From Pelagomonas calceolata (taxonomy: Eukaryota; Sar; Pelagophyceae; Pelagomonadales; Pelagomonadaceae): DNA of 64,000 nucleotides. Below are positions 17,038-25,996 of the stretch, piece by piece (position 1 is the first letter of the stretch; each line of letters opens with the position of its first letter). The notes under the pieces were generated by a model. It had not been told where the DNA came from. It ran no database searches and worked only from the letters and a program-made list of their open reading frames with translations. The position numbers were made by a program, and so were the translations under genes. The stretch covers positions 1,240,001 through 1,304,000 of the forward strand of contig CAKKNE010000005.1 of assembly GCA_918797485.1 (NCBI GenBank), given 5' to 3'.

Positions 17038-18618
17038 ATGCGCCCGAGCGAGGCCCAGTCCACCGCATTCAAGGCGCTGCCGCCCGCGCGCGGAAATCCT
17101 AGACAACCGTCATTAGTGCTCTTCTACGCCTACCGCGAACCGGCGTGGTCGGCGGCGGAGCATTCAAGAGCCCTGAAGACCTTTATTAAGTTGTGCGAAG
17201 CGCACGACCTCAAGGGCCGCGGGCGGTGCGCGCCCGAGGGCGTGAATTGCACACTAACAGGAGGCCAGCAGCAGATCCGCGCCTTCTGCGCGGCCCTGCG
17301 CGAGTGGGACTCGCAACTCTTCGGCCCCGTCGATTTCAAGATCACGGACGGCTTGCAGAAGAAGGAGGCGTTCAAACGACTCACAATACGAAAAACGGAG
17401 GAATTGGTGGGCTATGGGTTGGGGCAGAGTCAGCCGCAGTTGGCCACGTCCAAGGCGACGCATCTCGACGCTGTTGAGTACCATAAAGCCCTCGAGGACC
17501 CCGACGCGATCGTCGTCGACGTGCGCAACCAGTACGAGACTGTGTGGAAATCAACCAGTGCGTCGGGTGCGCTCGACGGCGAGGAACCGGCATCGCCACG
17601 CCATCGAGCAGGCGGCGCGTCGATGAACGCGCCGTAAAATTTTGATTTCCACAGGTACGAGACCGAAATTGGGCGCATGCGGCCGCCCGCCAACGGCGCC
17701 AAATTCCTAGATCCGAAGGTCCGCAACTCGCACGAGATCCCGCGCTGGCTCAACGCCCCGGAGACGCGCGAGCGGCTCGCGGGGAAGCGGGTGCTCATGT
17801 ATTGTACTGGTGGTATCAGGTGTGAAAGGGCCTCGGCGCTGCTCTCTGAGTTATCGTCGTCGTGTGCCGGTGGAGCCTGCCCGGCGCAAGCGACGCAGGA
17901 CGCCGTCGCGTCAGCGGGCCCCAAGGAAATTGTGATGGTCAGAGGAGGCGTCGAGCGCTACCTGCGGACGTTTCCGGACGGCGGCTATTGGGCGGGTGCG
18001 AACTACCTGTTCGATCGGAGGTTCGAGCAGCGGCCGCTCAAGCGCCAGGCGCCGTTAGGGTCCTGCGCTCTATGTGGCGTGCCCTGCGACCTGTATAGGG
18101 GTAGGGTCGTCTGCGCGGTGAGCACCTGTAAAGTGCCCGTGCTCGTCTGTCAGCCCTGCCGCAACCGCGTCTCACCGGAGGAGGTCGCGTCGAAGGCGAA
18201 GTGCCGCCTGTGCCGCGACAACTTCGCCGGTTCCAAGCGCGTCGAGAAACCCGAAATTGCGGTGAAGGCGGCGCCGGTCGCGGAGAAGACGAGGCCGCCG
18301 GCGCCGCGCCTCTTCGTGGGCAACCTGCCGTTCACGGTCGAACGGGAGGAGGTCCTCTCTACGCTAGACATTGATGGGCGGCTGACGTGGCTCGTGGACC
18401 GCGAGACCTCTCTTTTCTACGGGTCGTGTGTGATCGAGTGCGGTGTTGACGCGGCGACGAAGGTCGTATCGCGCGCGAAGCTCTACCCAACCAAGCTGCG
18501 CGGCCGCAAGTTAAGGCTGGGCTTCGGGCCGGCGGCGCCTGTCGACGGCGCCGAGGGAGTGCGGCCGCCGTGTGCGCGACCGGCGTCCGTGTTCACGTAC
18601 CTTCGAATTCCGAGATGA
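17038..18618 (+). CDS. TrhO/TSTD2-type rhodanese fused to an RRM domain; one introner intron
   Basis: Exons 17038-17531 and 17655-18618 give 485 residues. The N-terminal alpha/beta domain (LVLFYAYREPAW, GRCAPEGVNCTLTGG, FGPVDFKITDGLQKKEAF) and the rhodanese domain (AIVVDVRNQYETEIGRM, RVLMYCTGGIRCERAS with active Cys at residue 215, VMVRGGVERYLRTFPDGGYWAG) match TrhO, which hydroxylates uridine 34 of tRNA in bacteria, and its animal relative TSTD2. A zinc-binding Cys cluster follows (CALCGVPC, CKVPVLVCQPC, CRLCRDNF). The extra C-terminal region (PRLFVGNLPFTVEREEV ... RGRKLRLGF) is an RNA recognition motif not usual in the family. The 5' splice GT lies in the left target duplication. Confidence 0.88.
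17540..17654 (+). mobile_element. Introner element inside the rhodanese gene, recent copy
   Basis: 115 bp with near-perfect inverted repeats: it begins CTGTGTGGAAATCAA and ends TTGATTTCCACAG. The flanking 8-bp duplication GTACGAGA is perfect (17532-17539 and 17655-17662). Splicing from the GT of the left copy to the element's terminal AG leaves one copy of the duplication and restores NQYETEIG exactly. Most of its interior matches the longer copy at 26951, of which it looks like an internal deletion. Confidence 0.92.
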
Positions 18619-18895
18619 CGACCCTTGGGCCGGGGCTTAGCCGCCCGCTTACACGCCGACCGCCATTTCCCTGGCCGGAGTCAAATACCAGGGTGATGGG
18701 TGATTCCACCGCGCATGACGCTAGAGGTCCGTATCCGATCGGAAGAAGTCCTCTCGACGCCACTCAGCTTTTGTATATAAGCGCGCTCGACTGGTCACTC
18801 CGCGCAGGTCCTGCCGGGGCGGTGCCGGCGCCGAAGCGGCGGCGGCGGCGCTAGTTTTGTAGTAGTTAATGTGATTCATGTAATAACACAACTTA
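18619..18895. other. Convergent intergenic region
   Basis: It contains a TATATAA-like stretch near 18773 and, on the minus strand, TGTGTGATAAG and TGTGTTATTAC just after the stop at 18896, resembling the 3'-end element seen after other genes. No gene was recognised. Confidence 0.4.
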
Positions 18896-19279
18896 TCACA
18901 CAACAGAGGCGAGCGTCATCTTCACCGAAACGAAGTAGAGCACGGTCACGTCCACGTGGATCGCGTCCGCCGAGGAATTATAAAAGATGGATTCGATGGA
19001 GCCTCCGTGGGCCGTTAGCGCGTCGTGGACGCAATCTCCGGCCGTGCCGGCGGTGGGGAGCGTGACCGCGCCAGTACTTGAGAGCGTGTACGGCTCACCC
19101 GGGCACTTGATATGTGCGGGATGACCGACGTCCAAATTCATGTGCGTCCCGTTAATAATGGAGACCGTTCCCGAGACCGCCTGGCCGAGGACGCTGGCGC
19201 GCCCCGTGTAGTTTCCCGACGGCGACGTACCACCAGAAGCTGCGCGGGCCGCACGCGTCCATATGAGACGATGCGAAGG
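18896..19279 (-). CDS. Orphan secreted-type domain without a visible start
   Basis: An open frame of about 127 codons ends at 18896 and reads NYTGRASVLGQAVSG, INGTHMNLDVGHPAHIKC, EPYTLSSTGAVTLP, GDCVHDALTAHGGSIESI and VDVTVLYFVSVKMTL. This has the regular beta-strand and CVxxAL pattern of a small extracellular domain I associate with algal secreted proteins, though I cannot name it. There is no ATG at the proper place: the only in-frame ATG (19141) would cut the domain. The frame is in phase with the O-fucosyltransferase gene and begins right after its stop, so it may be an alternative last exon, a remnant of a fused domain, or a separate gene whose first exon is hidden. Confidence 0.4.
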   Translation of the reverse strand, partial: PSHRLIWTRAARAASGGTSPSGNYTGRASVLGQAVSGTVSIINGTHMNLDVGHPAHIKCPGEPYTLSSTGAVTLPTAGTAGDCVHDALTAHGGSIESIFYNSSADAIHVDVTVLYFVSVKMTLASVV

Positions 19280-21046
19280 CTACGCACCCCAGCGCGAGAT
19301 GAGCTCTCCATGATCATCATCAGTCCAGCCCGCGCGCCAGTCGCGCGTCCAGCCGGGGCCCGACCGACGTGGTTGTCGCAAATCCATGAGCTTGCCCGGC
19401 GTGTGGTAATAACTTTCTTCGCCTAAGCCGTGGTAGCCCCGCAGTCGATGGATGAAGGCCGAAAACGTGCTCCAAAAGGCCCCGGCCCACTTCTCCGCTC
19501 GCGAACAGACGATCTGGTCGACCATCCCATAATAATTCGGGTTCAGGTCGCCCAACTCTCGCTTGAAATCTTGCAGCATCACTACCTTCCACCCATACTC
19601 CGTAAACGCATTCCACGACGGGTCATCAGGACAACCCATCTTCTTGTCTCGAGGTATCGGGTAGGTGTGGCAGGGCTTTCTCTCGTAGAGGCAGCCTCGG
19701 CACTCGCCTGTTGGATCATCCGTAGCCAGAAACACCAACGACCCTTTCGGGATATCTATCGGCTTCAAATTTTCAATAATATCTTTCGCGGAAATCTTCG
19801 CGAGGCGATACTGGAAGTCGTTTCTCCTGGCGTGTATTGCATAGAAGGTCGAATTCATGGACCGAATCTTCTGCAATACGCGATGCGCGGCACATTGGAT
19901 CGTATCCTGGTAGCGCATGTAGTCTCGGACAAATCTTTTATAGAACTTGTTCTGTTCCTTGTCCTGGAAGTAGAGGAAGGAGTAGAAGTTTTTGAGTAAT
20001 CTATGACTACCGGTTCCTGGCGAATGGAGGTGCCTCGCACTGTACAGTTCATCTAGCTTGATAACTTTCTGGCCGGGCGGAAAGTTCGTGTTCTTCCATG
20101 ACACGGGAGCATCTCTCCCTTGAGCAGAGAAGGTGGCGAAGCGCGGCCCGACGGGTGGCAGCGTGGCGTCCGACGCCTGAGTCACGGCCTTCCAGATCGA
20201 GCGGCCCTTGGCTGTGATAGGTGCGCCCTTGACCTTGGTAGCTAAAAACTGGTCCATCGTCAGCGTGCGCCAGCCACCATGCGATCCGAGCAGCGTCACG
20301 TTCAGAAAGTCGGCGAAGCCAAAATCGCGCCGCGCGTGGTAGTTGTTCGCGATTAAGTAGAGAGGTTGCGGCGGGGGCAATACTACAGTCCTTCGCAAGA
20401 CATGGCCCAGCACCACGAGACACTCCAGGCCCATGCGGATGTTATTCCAGCCGCCCGCGTCATATTCAAAGGTCAGGTACTTGTCTTGCCTCGGCGGTGG
20501 GAGCGTAGCGGGCGTTTCTAGGGTATTGGACCAGTAGACGACCTCCGATGCCGTCGGCACGTTGTCGCACACGAGCTTGGGCTTTTGACTTTGTGTCTTG
20601 GCGGCCGGTTCCCGCTTCTTGACCTCGTGCCAGACGAGCTGCGGCTTGGGGCGCGCCCCGGCGGCCGGTGGCGCCGCGGCGCGCGCCGGCGGTGGCCTCC
20701 GCGTATGTACTTCCCGCGCGACGGCCTCGCGCGCGGCCGCGACCTCGGCCTCGGCGCGGCGCTCGGCCTCGAGGCGCTCGGCCTCGCGGCGCTCTTGCGC
20801 GGACGGCGCGGCGCCCGTCGGCGGCGGCGAGGCGCGCATCGCCGCCGGTAGCTCGGCGCGTAATTTCCCAAGCAGGCCGGCGCGCGGCGCCACCGGCGGC
20901 GGCTGCGGCTTCGCGCGCAGGTGGTGCGGGCTATGCGTCCCGTCTAGATGCAGCGCTCCTAGCGCGGGCACGCGGTGCTGCACGACCACGACTGTGGCGG
21001 CGAAACCGCACAAAAAGGCTAATACGGCTGGCAGCGAGATGCGCAT
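19280..21046 (-). CDS. GDP-fucose protein O-fucosyltransferase-like type II membrane protein
   Basis: 588 residues. A single N-terminal anchor (MRISLPAVLAFLCGFAATVVVV) is followed by an Ala/Pro/Arg/Glu-rich stem with a short coiled coil (AQERREAERLEAERRAEAEV), then a catalytic region. Motifs are LTFEYDAGGWNNIRMGLECLVVLGHVL and RRTVVLPPPQPLYLI (the NQR.....AxxLAxxLxRTLVLP pattern), FYAIHARRNDF (HxRxxD), VFLATDD and WAGAFWSTFSAFIHRLRGYHG (the conserved FxGTxxSTFS.....RG end). It is expected to act in the Golgi on secreted glycoproteins. The reading frame is open upstream to 21328, but the anchor marks 21046 as the start. Confidence 0.8.
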   Translation of the reverse strand: MRISLPAVLAFLCGFAATVVVVQHRVPALGALHLDGTHSPHHLRAKPQPPPVAPRAGLLGKLRAELPAAMRASPPPTGAAPSAQERREAERLEAERRAEAEVAAAREAVAREVHTRRPPPARAAAPPAAGARPKPQLVWHEVKKREPAAKTQSQKPKLVCDNVPTASEVVYWSNTLETPATLPPPRQDKYLTFEYDAGGWNNIRMGLECLVVLGHVLRRTVVLPPPQPLYLIANNYHARRDFGFADFLNVTLLGSHGGWRTLTMDQFLATKVKGAPITAKGRSIWKAVTQASDATLPPVGPRFATFSAQGRDAPVSWKNTNFPPGQKVIKLDELYSARHLHSPGTGSHRLLKNFYSFLYFQDKEQNKFYKRFVRDYMRYQDTIQCAAHRVLQKIRSMNSTFYAIHARRNDFQYRLAKISAKDIIENLKPIDIPKGSLVFLATDDPTGECRGCLYERKPCHTYPIPRDKKMGCPDDPSWNAFTEYGWKVVMLQDFKRELGDLNPNYYGMVDQIVCSRAEKWAGAFWSTFSAFIHRLRGYHGLGEESYYHTPGKLMDLRQPRRSGPGWTRDWRAGWTDDDHGELISRWGA

Positions 21047-21206
21047 TTTTTTTGGTGGCAGTGTGTAGGCGTGCTTAGGTGTGCCAACGCAGCGCGCAGC
21101 CCAAGCTGCTGTCAGCGAGGGACTGTATACCACTGGCGATAACCAGCACTCGCCAGCACTCGCCTGTAGGCACAAATGCCAGCGTTTTTGTCGGCACAAA
21201 TTATTA

Positions 21207-21230
21207 GCTAGCGGCTTGTAAGACACTAGC
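21207..21230. promoter_or_regulatory. Palindromic CTAG element, consensus copy
   Basis: The left arm is GCTAGCGGC, followed by two variable bases and TGTAAGACACTAGC. It lies about 160 bp upstream of the O-fucosyltransferase start and just 3' of the neighbouring gene's stop. Confidence 0.6.
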
Positions 21231-21251
21231 AAATGGATACATATCACAAGC

Positions 21252-22820
21252 TTACTCGAAGACGCGCTCGTACATGACGTCCGTGCGGATGACGTGCTTG
21301 ACGCCCTCGCGCAGCGTCGGCACCGCATGCCTCACGAGGTGGTCGTGGACGAGTGCCATGCCGGTCCGGGGCGCGACGGGGAGCGGGCGGCCCGTCTCGT
21401 CGTAGATGGTCGTGCACGCGCCGCGGTAGCCCTCGTTGAGGTAGAGGAGGACGGTCACGAAGGAGCGCTCGACGCCCACCTCTCGGACGAAGCAACCGTC
21501 CCAGTGGGGGTAGAAGAAGTCGCCCGGTTGCGAGTACTTGAGGAACCGCAGGCGCTCGTTCAGCCCCTTCAGGCGCCAGAGGCCCCCCGACCGCGACCGC
21601 CACGTCGCCGGCAGCCCCGCGCTCAGCCGCGCGAAGATCTGACGCGCTAAATCCGGCGCGTCGACCATGACGCGGTCGCTCTGGCGCTTGTCGCGCTGCA
21701 TGCGCCCGTCCAAATCCGCCCATCGGTATCCGTGTTCCCCCGTTAAGGCGTCCCGGGCCCCCGCAGCGAGCTCGATCAGCCGCGCGGCGTCGGCCGCAGT
21801 GATGACGCTGTCGACGATCTTTGCGTGCAGAGGCTCGTCCACATCGTAGCCGGGGACGTCGCGCGGCAACGGGTCCGCGGGCGCGAGCGCGAAGGCCCGG
21901 ATGGCGGCGGTCGTGTCCGGCAGCGACGGCGCCGCGACGGGCTCGACCATGGGCGCCGGCGTGCGGCCGAGCAGCTCGTCCACAAGGGCCAAATTGGCCG
22001 CGTTGTCGTCCTCGTAGACGTCACAAACGCGGTCGAAGCCTTCTTCCTCGCCAATAGGTTCCGCTTCGCTCCTATGCTTTAGGATGACGCGGGCGAAATC
22101 ACTTTTGAGCGTGCTGTCGTGCTCGCCCTGCGCGGCTCGGGCCTTGGCGCGCTGGATGCACGTAGACGCGTCCGCCGTGAACCGCAACGCGACGACCTCG
22201 ACGTTGCAGCGCTTCGCTATTTCCACCCAGGGCGCGCGCTGCTCCGGATACCCATCACACCGATCGACATACGCACACTTGCCCGCGCGCACGGTCTCCT
22301 CGACGAGCGCGAGACATCTCGATCGTTCTAGGAGGTCCTGGCAGCAGCGGACGACGTCGCGCCCGGCCAGGTACTCCTTGTGGAACCGCGACTTGCCCGC
22401 GCCCGGCAGGCCGACGGCGACGATGACGAGGCCCTTCGTCTCCGGTGCGTTCGACGCGTCGCTCTCGTCGTCCGGCGACGGCGCGGCGTCCTCGAGCGCG
22501 CCGCCCCAGGCGTGGGCCGCGGCGGACTGGCGCTCGTTGCGCGCGATCGAGTCCGTGATCCAGCGCTCGACGACGAGCTGCGCGGTGCCCGCCTTCGCGC
22601 GCACGGTCGCGGGATCCACATTATCCACAACAATCACGACGAAGTCGTTGCCTTCCTTGAGTGATGCTGCTTGAGACGGTTTGAGGAACGAGGTGCCGGC
22701 GCCGATCTTCGCCTCCCAGAGCTTCCGCTGGAACGGATTGGCGCCGATGACGGTGATTTTCGCACCCGCGAAACAGGCCATCGGCGGCGCGGCGGTCTTG
22801 GCTTTCTTCTTGGGGGCCAT
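21252..22820 (-). CDS. BRCT + polynucleotide-kinase-like P-loop + prolyl-4-hydroxylase-type dioxygenase fusion
   Basis: 522 residues with three domains. Residues about 14-100 are BRCT-like (MACFAGAKITVIGANPF, NDFVVIVVDNV, VVERWITDSIARN). Residues 130-285 are a P-loop kinase of the PNKP type, with Walker A GLPGAGKS at 137-144, then YVDRCDGYPEQRAPWVEIAK (family: DNTNPD...R) and IGEEEGFDRV. Residues 330-522 are a double-stranded beta-helix 2-oxoglutarate/Fe(II) oxygenase: FLKYSQPGDFFYPHWDG (H439, D441), FVTVLLYLNEGYRGACT, MALVHDHLVRHAV (H498), and KHVIRTDVMY with Arg512 for 2-oxoglutarate. All metal and cosubstrate ligands are present. BRCT plus end-kinase points to nucleic-acid repair; the substrate of the oxygenase is unknown. 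The gene is intronless. Confidence 0.82.
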   Translation of the reverse strand: MAPKKKAKTAAPPMACFAGAKITVIGANPFQRKLWEAKIGAGTSFLKPSQAASLKEGNDFVVIVVDNVDPATVRAKAGTAQLVVERWITDSIARNERQSAAAHAWGGALEDAAPSPDDESDASNAPETKGLVIVAVGLPGAGKSRFHKEYLAGRDVVRCCQDLLERSRCLALVEETVRAGKCAYVDRCDGYPEQRAPWVEIAKRCNVEVVALRFTADASTCIQRAKARAAQGEHDSTLKSDFARVILKHRSEAEPIGEEEGFDRVCDVYEDDNAANLALVDELLGRTPAPMVEPVAAPSLPDTTAAIRAFALAPADPLPRDVPGYDVDEPLHAKIVDSVITAADAARLIELAAGARDALTGEHGYRWADLDGRMQRDKRQSDRVMVDAPDLARQIFARLSAGLPATWRSRSGGLWRLKGLNERLRFLKYSQPGDFFYPHWDGCFVREVGVERSFVTVLLYLNEGYRGACTTIYDETGRPLPVAPRTGMALVHDHLVRHAVPTLREGVKHVIRTDVMYERVFE

Positions 22821-23149
22821 TCTTGCGAGATCTGGACGCGTCGGCGCCGTGCGCTTGCGGTTTGTACCGTGAGCGCCGGGCGGCAGATCGTCCTATCTGC
22901 TGCGGGTGGGCCGCACAGCTCGAAATTCGTCTCGAATCGCTGTCCCGCAGCCCCAGGTGAGCGCTTGGCGAGCTATGACGTCACAGGAACCCAGTTATGG
23001 CGCCTCCCGAGTCGTTCTCGATTCGACGCCAGACTAATGCTAGCGGTCTGTAAGACACTAGCAAGGCGCGGACGCCATCGCCGCGTTCATGCACTCCGGA
23101 AAGACACGGATATAACAGAGAATAAGCCGTTACTTAACAGAAGAACGAA
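22821..23149. other. Intergenic region upstream of the BRCT fusion gene
   Basis: It holds a consensus CTAG palindrome at 23039-23062 and a GACGCCATCGCCGCG motif near 23071. It also contains the 3' end of RBX1. No gene was seen. Confidence 0.45.
23039..23062. promoter_or_regulatory. Palindromic CTAG element, consensus copy
   Basis: GCTAGCGG, two variable bases, then TGTAAGACACTAGC. It is nearly identical to the copies at 21207 and 61320. It lies about 220 bp upstream of the BRCT fusion start. Confidence 0.6.
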
Positions 23150-23596
23150 CTAGGTCGCCCCGAGCGAGCCATAGCCCGGGATTCTTTCTATCTTCGCGAA
23201 CTCCCACTCCTTGTTGCATAAAGGGCACACAGACCTTGTCTTCAGCCAGCGCTGGATGCAGTCCAAATGGAAGACGTGGCCGCAGCAGCCGAAGGCGATG
23301 CTCAGGCCGTTCTCGTTGTTGGGGCTCGGGTTCGCCTGGTACTCGATGCTCGGCTCGTTGAGCGAGTTCCTACAGATGGCGCAGGTGTCGGCGCAGATGT
23401 CCCAAGACCACATGCAGACCTGTGTGAATAGGCGTCGATGGGGCGGGTCTTCCGTCCGACGGCGTCGCGAGCGCGCGGCTATTGGTGGACGCTGAGACGA
23501 TACCGCGTTCCACTTCTTGATCTCGAAGCGCGGCGGCGGCGGGTCGTCCTTCTTTTCCTCGGCCGCCGGCCCATCAGAGGTGTCCATGGCAGACAT
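23150..23596 (-). CDS. RBX1: RBX1/ROC1 RING-H2 subunit of cullin-RING ubiquitin ligases
   Basis: Exons 23596-23504 and 23419-23150 join across an 84-bp GT-AG intron to give 120 residues. The sequence [27 protein letters not shown] spans the junction, followed by [21 protein letters not shown]. The Cys/His ligands of the three-zinc RING-H2 are present, but the usual CPLDN of RBX1 reads CPLCN (Asp replaced by Cys), and the loop [22 protein letters not shown] carries the remaining ligands. RBX1 recruits the E2 to cullins. An in-frame Met at 23587 is an alternative start. The intron contains CCCCATCGACGCC and ends TTCACACAG, so it is probably a decayed introner. Confidence 0.93.
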   Translation of the reverse strand: [148 protein letters not shown]

Positions 23597-23631
23597 GGGT
23601 CTACCAGAGGTGCGCGCCAAGCTACCAGCGA

Positions 23632-23687
23632 CAGCGCGGTGCGGCGATGCGACGGCCGACAGCGCAGTGCAGCGATGCGACGGCCCA
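23632..23687. repeat. Two tandem copies of a 28-bp unit upstream of RBX1
   Basis: Copies at 23632-23659 and 23660-23687 differ at three positions and share GCGATGCGACGGCC. They lie just upstream of the RBX1 start codon. A weak CTAG half-site pair follows at about 23695-23716. Confidence 0.7.
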
Positions 23688-23946
23688 AGCAAGCTTTAGT
23701 GCCAGCGCGGCCTAGCTAGACGCGCGCGCGGCGACCCGGAGTTGGAGGCCTTAAAGCAGCCTAAAGTCTCGTCCAAAAGCATGCATCGCACACTCGCTTC
23801 CAGGCCTCGCAATTGGAGCCGTAGATGGGCTTGTCATGATGAATATTCGAATTTGAAAAACCAACTGAATATCGGGTTTTGCGTGCGTCAAATTTGCGCT
23901 CCGAAGCGAATTACGCGCTAACCGCGGCCTTTGGCAGCCTCAAATC

Positions 23947-24954
23947 ATGGCTTCGTGGCTCACACGCATGCTGCAAGAGACTGGGTTCGAAAGCGAGAGC
24001 CAGGACGGTACCAGTATCGCACACACAGAGTTGCCGAATGCCACTGCAGCGGTGGCAGAGCCCGCCAGACCCGTAGCGGTGGCTGAATTCACGCCCGCAC
24101 CAGTCCACGACCGCCGCCGCCGCCGACGAAGACGCGATGAGCAGGGAACGAGACGCCGCGACGAGACGGGCCGGCGCCGCGACCGCGACCGCCGCCGCCA
24201 GGAAGAGGACGACGCCGCGCTCGCACGGCGCCTCGCGGCCGAGGACGCGCAAGCACCACTGCCTACTGAGGACGCGCAAACGGAGCCGGTCGTGGACGAC
24301 GCCGACCGCGACACCGTCGCCTGCCGCGCCTGCGGTCAAAGGCTCGCGGCCTCGGTGGACGCGATCGAGGCTCATAGCCTCCACTGTGCGGCGGAGACGT
24401 CGGAGGCCTGGGCCCACGCGGCGAGTCGGTGCAGGGACGACCCGGAAGGCTTGGTCGGTGCTGCGGTCGAGGTGCGCGGTCGAGGTAAAGGCGTCGTCGC
24501 CGCGGTCGTCCGCAAGCCCGGCTCGAAGTTAGCGATAAAGCTGGCCAAGGACGCGCCACCGCCCTGGGCGCTCCCGAAATTCGACGTGCGCTTCGCGACG
24601 GGGACCCAACAGTTGGATCTCGCGCGGACGCCCTTCCGCCTCCTCGACGCTACGGAAGCCGAGGCGCTCTCGTCGGCGCGCGCGGACAGGCTTGAGCGCG
24701 AGCTAGTCGAGGCGCGACGCCAAGCTGAACAGCACGCCCGCCAGGCGGCGCGCGCCGAGGCGGCGCTCGCACGCGCGCGCATTAATGAAGACGACGCGCG
24801 CCTCTGCGCTGTGTGCTTGGACGCGCCCAAGGACGCCGCGTTGGTCCCGTGCGGTCACCGTACTTGTAGGTCCTGCGCAAAAACGCTCCGGCGGCGCAAG
24901 CTCCCGTGCCCGAGCTGCCGCCAGCCCATCGACGGGACCATAAAAGTGTACTAG
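23947..24954 (+). CDS. C-terminal RING-finger protein, probable E3 ubiquitin ligase
   Basis: 335 residues. The C-terminal 50 are a C3HC4 RING of the BIRC/MUL1 kind: LCAVCLDAPKDAALVPCGHRTCRSCAKTL, RRRKLPCPSCRQPIDGTIKVY. Upstream are an Arg/Asp/Glu-rich region (residues about 55-95), a C-x2-C ... H-x4-C zinc-finger-like segment (CRACGQRLAASVDAIEAHSLHC), a small beta domain (GLVGAAVEVRGRGKGVVAAVV) and a coiled coil (ARADRLERELVEARRQAEQH). The substrate is unknown. It converges with the coiled-coil gene, with about 16 bp between stops. Confidence 0.75.
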   Translation: MASWLTRMLQETGFESESQDGTSIAHTELPNATAAVAEPARPVAVAEFTPAPVHDRRRRRRRRDEQGTRRRDETGRRRDRDRRRQEEDDAALARRLAAEDAQAPLPTEDAQTEPVVDDADRDTVACRACGQRLAASVDAIEAHSLHCAAETSEAWAHAASRCRDDPEGLVGAAVEVRGRGKGVVAAVVRKPGSKLAIKLAKDAPPPWALPKFDVRFATGTQQLDLARTPFRLLDATEAEALSSARADRLERELVEARRQAEQHARQAARAEAALARARINEDDARLCAVCLDAPKDAALVPCGHRTCRSCAKTLRRRKLPCPSCRQPIDGTIKVY

Positions 24955-24970
24955 TTTGTGTGGTTTAGTA

Positions 24971-25996
24971 CTACTTACCCGCCGGGAACGCCCGATCATA
25001 TAAAAGCGACACGACGCGCGCCGTCCACTCGAGCTTCGCGACGACTGAATCCTTCTTCTCATCCACATCAGCCAGGTCGCACTCCGCCCTTTCCTCATCC
25101 ACCGCATCTTTCACATCTATCAACCGGTCCCGCACCAAGTTCTGCAATAAAGCCGCCTCGCGCGCGTGGTCGGCCGCCTCGCGCCGTCGATTCATCAACA
25201 GTCGTTGCCTATGATCTAGACCGGCCTCGAGCTTCCGCAGCTCCTTCGTCCGGAGCTCGCGCGCGTCAGTAGCCATCGGGCCGCTCGACTTGATGTCCTC
25301 TTCTTTTTGTGGAAGAGGTGGCCGCGGCTTTGAGAAGTCCCTCAACGCCTGCCTACATTTCGCATTGTCCCGCTGCACGGCGGATAATTGGGAAATGAGG
25401 AACTGCCTATCTGCATCGCCCGCAGACTTCCTCTGTCGAAGATCCTCGTTCTGGGCCTCGAGACCGGCATTCAATTCCTCCAACTCACCACAGACCCCAA
25501 GCGCCCACTGCTTCTCCTTCTGGAAGTGCTCTGCTTTTAATCTCCAAGCTCGATCCCGCTTCTCCCGCGCGTCGCGCATCGTATCTCGCTCAGCACGTGG
25601 TTTGGACAGTCTTTCTCGCTCCGCCGCTTCCACGTCCTTCCGTCGTTCAGCGACGACGCGCCTTCTCCTAGCATCGATCTGGTCCAACGAAGCGAGGAGG
25701 TCGCGATGCTCGTCGGCCACGCTCAACAGAGGGTCCGGATCAACCGGTCGAGCGGGGTCGAGGATGTCGTGCTGGGCCACTACTTCATCTTCCAACCGTC
25801 TGATCTGGGACTGGTAGTCGGCCTCCCGCTCCTCATAGCGCTTTAATCGCCGGTCGTAGTCCGCGCGCAGCCGCTCGAGGTGCTGCCGCGCGGCCTGCTC
25901 CGGCGGGAGCTCGCTCCACTCCTTGCGGAGGGCTTCGGTCTTAGTTCGTAGCCGCGCCCGCTGGGGGTCCTCGGGTCCCCGGCGGGTGGCCAGCAT
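24971..25996 (-). CDS. Coiled-coil protein
   Basis: 341 residues, almost entirely heptad-like: LRTKTEALRKEWSEL, HLERLRADYDRRLKRYEER, QIDARRRRVVAERRKDVEAAE, FQKEKQWALGVCGELEELN. It ends in a short hydrophobic tail VVSLLYDRAFP. Its overall look is that of flagellar or basal-body coiled-coil proteins, which would fit a flagellate, but no family motif is decisive. The start is set at Met 25996 (MLATRRGPEDPQRARL), where coil-forming sequence begins; the frame is open upstream to 26269. Confidence 0.6.
   Translation of the reverse strand: MLATRRGPEDPQRARLRTKTEALRKEWSELPPEQAARQHLERLRADYDRRLKRYEEREADYQSQIRRLEDEVVAQHDILDPARPVDPDPLLSVADEHRDLLASLDQIDARRRRVVAERRKDVEAAERERLSKPRAERDTMRDAREKRDRAWRLKAEHFQKEKQWALGVCGELEELNAGLEAQNEDLRQRKSAGDADRQFLISQLSAVQRDNAKCRQALRDFSKPRPPLPQKEEDIKSSGPMATDARELRTKELRKLEAGLDHRQRLLMNRRREAADHAREAALLQNLVRDRLIDVKDAVDEERAECDLADVDEKKDSVVAKLEWTARVVSLLYDRAFPAGK

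Noticed and set aside
18773-18783. TATATAA stretch as a TATA box
   Set aside because: It lies between two convergent 3' ends, with no gene starting downstream of it on either strand.
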